Source: Gammaproteobacteria bacterium (GTDB lineage: Bacteria; Pseudomonadota; Gammaproteobacteria; Steroidobacterales; Woeseiaceae). Taken from it: 7,501 nucleotides of DNA. This document shows, piece after piece, positions 7,301-7,501 of the stretch. Under the pieces are notes generated by a model. It did not search any database and was not told the origin of the DNA. It saw nothing but the letters and a program-made list of their open reading frames with translations. Numbering within the stretch: position 1 is the stretch's first letter; each line of letters opens with the position of its first letter. The stretch covers positions 1 through 7,501 of the forward strand of contig JAOUNK010000162.1 in assembly GCA_029881015.1 (NCBI GenBank). Reading direction: 5' to 3'. The position numbers were made by a program, and so were the translations under genes.

Positions 7301-7501
7301 TTGCGCGCGGCTATCGTCGAAACCCCGGCCGCGAGCGAGGCAGAGCGCGATGTCCTGCAGCAGCTGACCACGCGTCTGGCGGATATCGGCGTGGCCATTC
7401 ATGGTGACGGGACGGTTGCCAGTCGCAACGAGCCGACACCGATGTCGATCTCCTCGCGCGCATCGAACCTGTACTACAACCTCGTCTACGCGCAGTCACC
7501 C
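4400..7501 (+). CDS. Exported multi-Asp-box beta-propeller protein (VPS10/sortilin-like, BNR-repeat 'glycosyl hydrolase' family), 3' end outside window
   Basis: The frame stays open from 4400 to the right edge, giving 1034 residues with no stop; known relatives are only slightly longer. A Sec signal peptide is seen, with Arg6, hydrophobic 7-19 and a cleavage site after SYA (22-24). The Cys14-Cys15 pair does not fit a lipobox. About eleven Asp-box repeats (S/T-x-D-x-G-x-S/T-W) run from residue 76 to 694 and predict one large or two stacked beta-propellers. Residues 408-422 hold the family loop CGGTQDN. FGRGIYILDDY (723-733) closes the propeller. A charged stretch, KAARREREIELEKEGG (about 795-810), leads into a FlgD/Ig-like segment (FVIVKDAAGNVVRQ from 836, WDLRLP from 863, PGTYSGRLAV from 895). 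A helical tail covers about 933-975. The family is often labelled glycosyl hydrolase, but I see no evidence of catalysis. A GTG at 4391 overlapping the ligase stop would add three residues (VKS, read as MKS) and is a credible alternative start. Confidence 0.88.
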   Translation, partial: MTSYVRLLLVGTVCCLGFVTQSYAADEEADANPLASIPLRHIGPAITSGRISDFAFYPGQNQKFLVGVSSGNLFRTENNGISWDPIFENEGSYAIGVVEIDPGDTKTIWAGTGENNAQRSVAYGDGVYKSIDGGKTWKNVGLKDSGHISQIWINPDDSAEVLVAAQGPLWNDGGDRGLYRTRDGGTSWERILEIDAHTGVNEFVVDPRNPDIIVASTYQRRRHVWVLINGGPGSGIHKSTDRGKTWNKVSAGLPSDHMGRIGLASAASNPDMIYAIIEANDEEKGVYRSTDFGSNWEKRSAYMTTSPQYYNEIVVDPQNEDRLYALNTFTMKSEDGGQTFSALAAESRHVDDHALWIDPENSDHLFIGGDGGVYESWDMGSTWRHVRNLSITQFYRIQPDYAEPFYNVCGGTQDNNSLCAPSRTTVVHGITNSDWHLVLGGDGYEPQFDPTDPDIIYAQYQYGGLARYDRRTQERVYITPHPESGENNYKWNWNTPLIVSPHDPRRLYYAAEYLFRSDDRGDSWRKVSPDLTRQIDRNKLDVMGRVWGVDTIAKNDSTSMYGSAIMISESTLQEGLIYVGTDDGVLNVTEDGGATWRRTTKFANVPDMTYIDDVQASAHDIDVVYAVLENHKRGDYKPYVLKSENRGRSWKSISSNLPARGSAHTIVEDHVDPNLLFVGTEFGLFVTQDGGASWHQLKGNFPTIAVRDIEIQARENDLVVGTFGRGIYILDDYSALRTKAADLGDFELFGVRDPWLYIEGDLWGGGEKGSSGDAFFTAPNPPYGAVFTYYLKEGLKSQKAARREREIELEKEGGNTPYPSWDALRAEDREQAPAMFVIVKDAAGNVVRQVSANTGKGLHRSAWDLRLPPPDPISLAPAGDKPYWIPDPVGPMVLPGTYSGRLAVEKDGVLKEIGEAQTFVVKPLEASPEITSDRRALQAFQIEVAGLQRAVAGSASAITEMQNRIAHLRAAIVETPAASEAERDVLQQLTTRLADIGVAIHGDGTVASRNEPTPMSISSRASNLYYNLVYAQSP
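4625..6481 (+). repeat. Protein-level Asp-box (BNR) repeat array within the beta-propeller gene
   Basis: Translated repeats related to S-x-D-G-G-x-T-W begin near residues 76, 130, 181, 239, 289, 333, 376, 517, 589, 643 and 687, numbered from ATG 4400. Examples are SIDGGKTW, TRDGGTSW, STDRGKTW, STDFGSNW, SWDMGSTW, SDDRGDSW and TQDGGASW. Spacing is 43 to 72 residues, except for a 141-residue gap between 376 and 517. That gap holds the Cys-containing loop and at least one blade-like stretch with no box (LARYDRRTQERVY). The repeats are divergent at DNA level and are structural protein repeats, not tandem DNA duplications. Confidence 0.75.

Noticed and set aside
6641..7402. Open minus-strand frame of 253 codons near the right edge
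   Set aside because: It lies fully opposite the well-supported C-terminal Ig-like and helical region of the propeller protein, and its translation has no recognisable domain.

Overview
The window reads as one unidirectional, densely packed block of five plus-strand genes from a GC-rich Gram-negative bacterium. Tandem ubiquinone hydroxylases and a gene set typical of gammaproteobacteria make a gammaproteobacterium most likely. That placement is inference; no rRNA or other taxonomic marker is present.

Region 1 (1-1898) holds two flavin-dependent ubiquinone-biosynthesis hydroxylases. The first is the C-terminal part of UbiH, cut by the left window edge. The second is a complete UbiI/UbiF-type paralogue that starts inside the UbiH stop codon. 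They would hydroxylate different ring carbons of the polyprenyl-phenol ubiquinone precursor.

Region 2 (1918-4394) holds a two-gene module. The first gene encodes an inner-membrane protein with a periplasmic transglutaminase-like domain, whose three catalytic positions all appear to be lost, followed by seven transmembrane helices. The second, overlapping it by one base, encodes a RimK-like ATP-grasp ligase with its nucleotide- and metal-binding residues intact. This pair is known from comparative genomics as a predicted amidoligase system of largely unresolved chemistry. It is the most interesting part of the window.

Region 3 (4400-7501) is a very large exported protein that runs off the right edge, with at least 1034 residues. 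It has a Sec signal peptide, about eleven Asp-box (BNR/VPS10-like) beta-propeller repeats, a FlgD/Ig-like segment and a predicted helical tail. Its start sits at the ligase stop codon, so it may be part of the same transcript.

The longest gene-free stretch is 19 bases (1899-1917). I see no RNA genes, mobile elements, CRISPR arrays, terminators or attachment sites. Junctions (4-base overlap, 19-base gap, 1-base overlap, then a 4-base overlap or 5-base gap) suggest cotranscription, but no promoter can be placed from the sequence.
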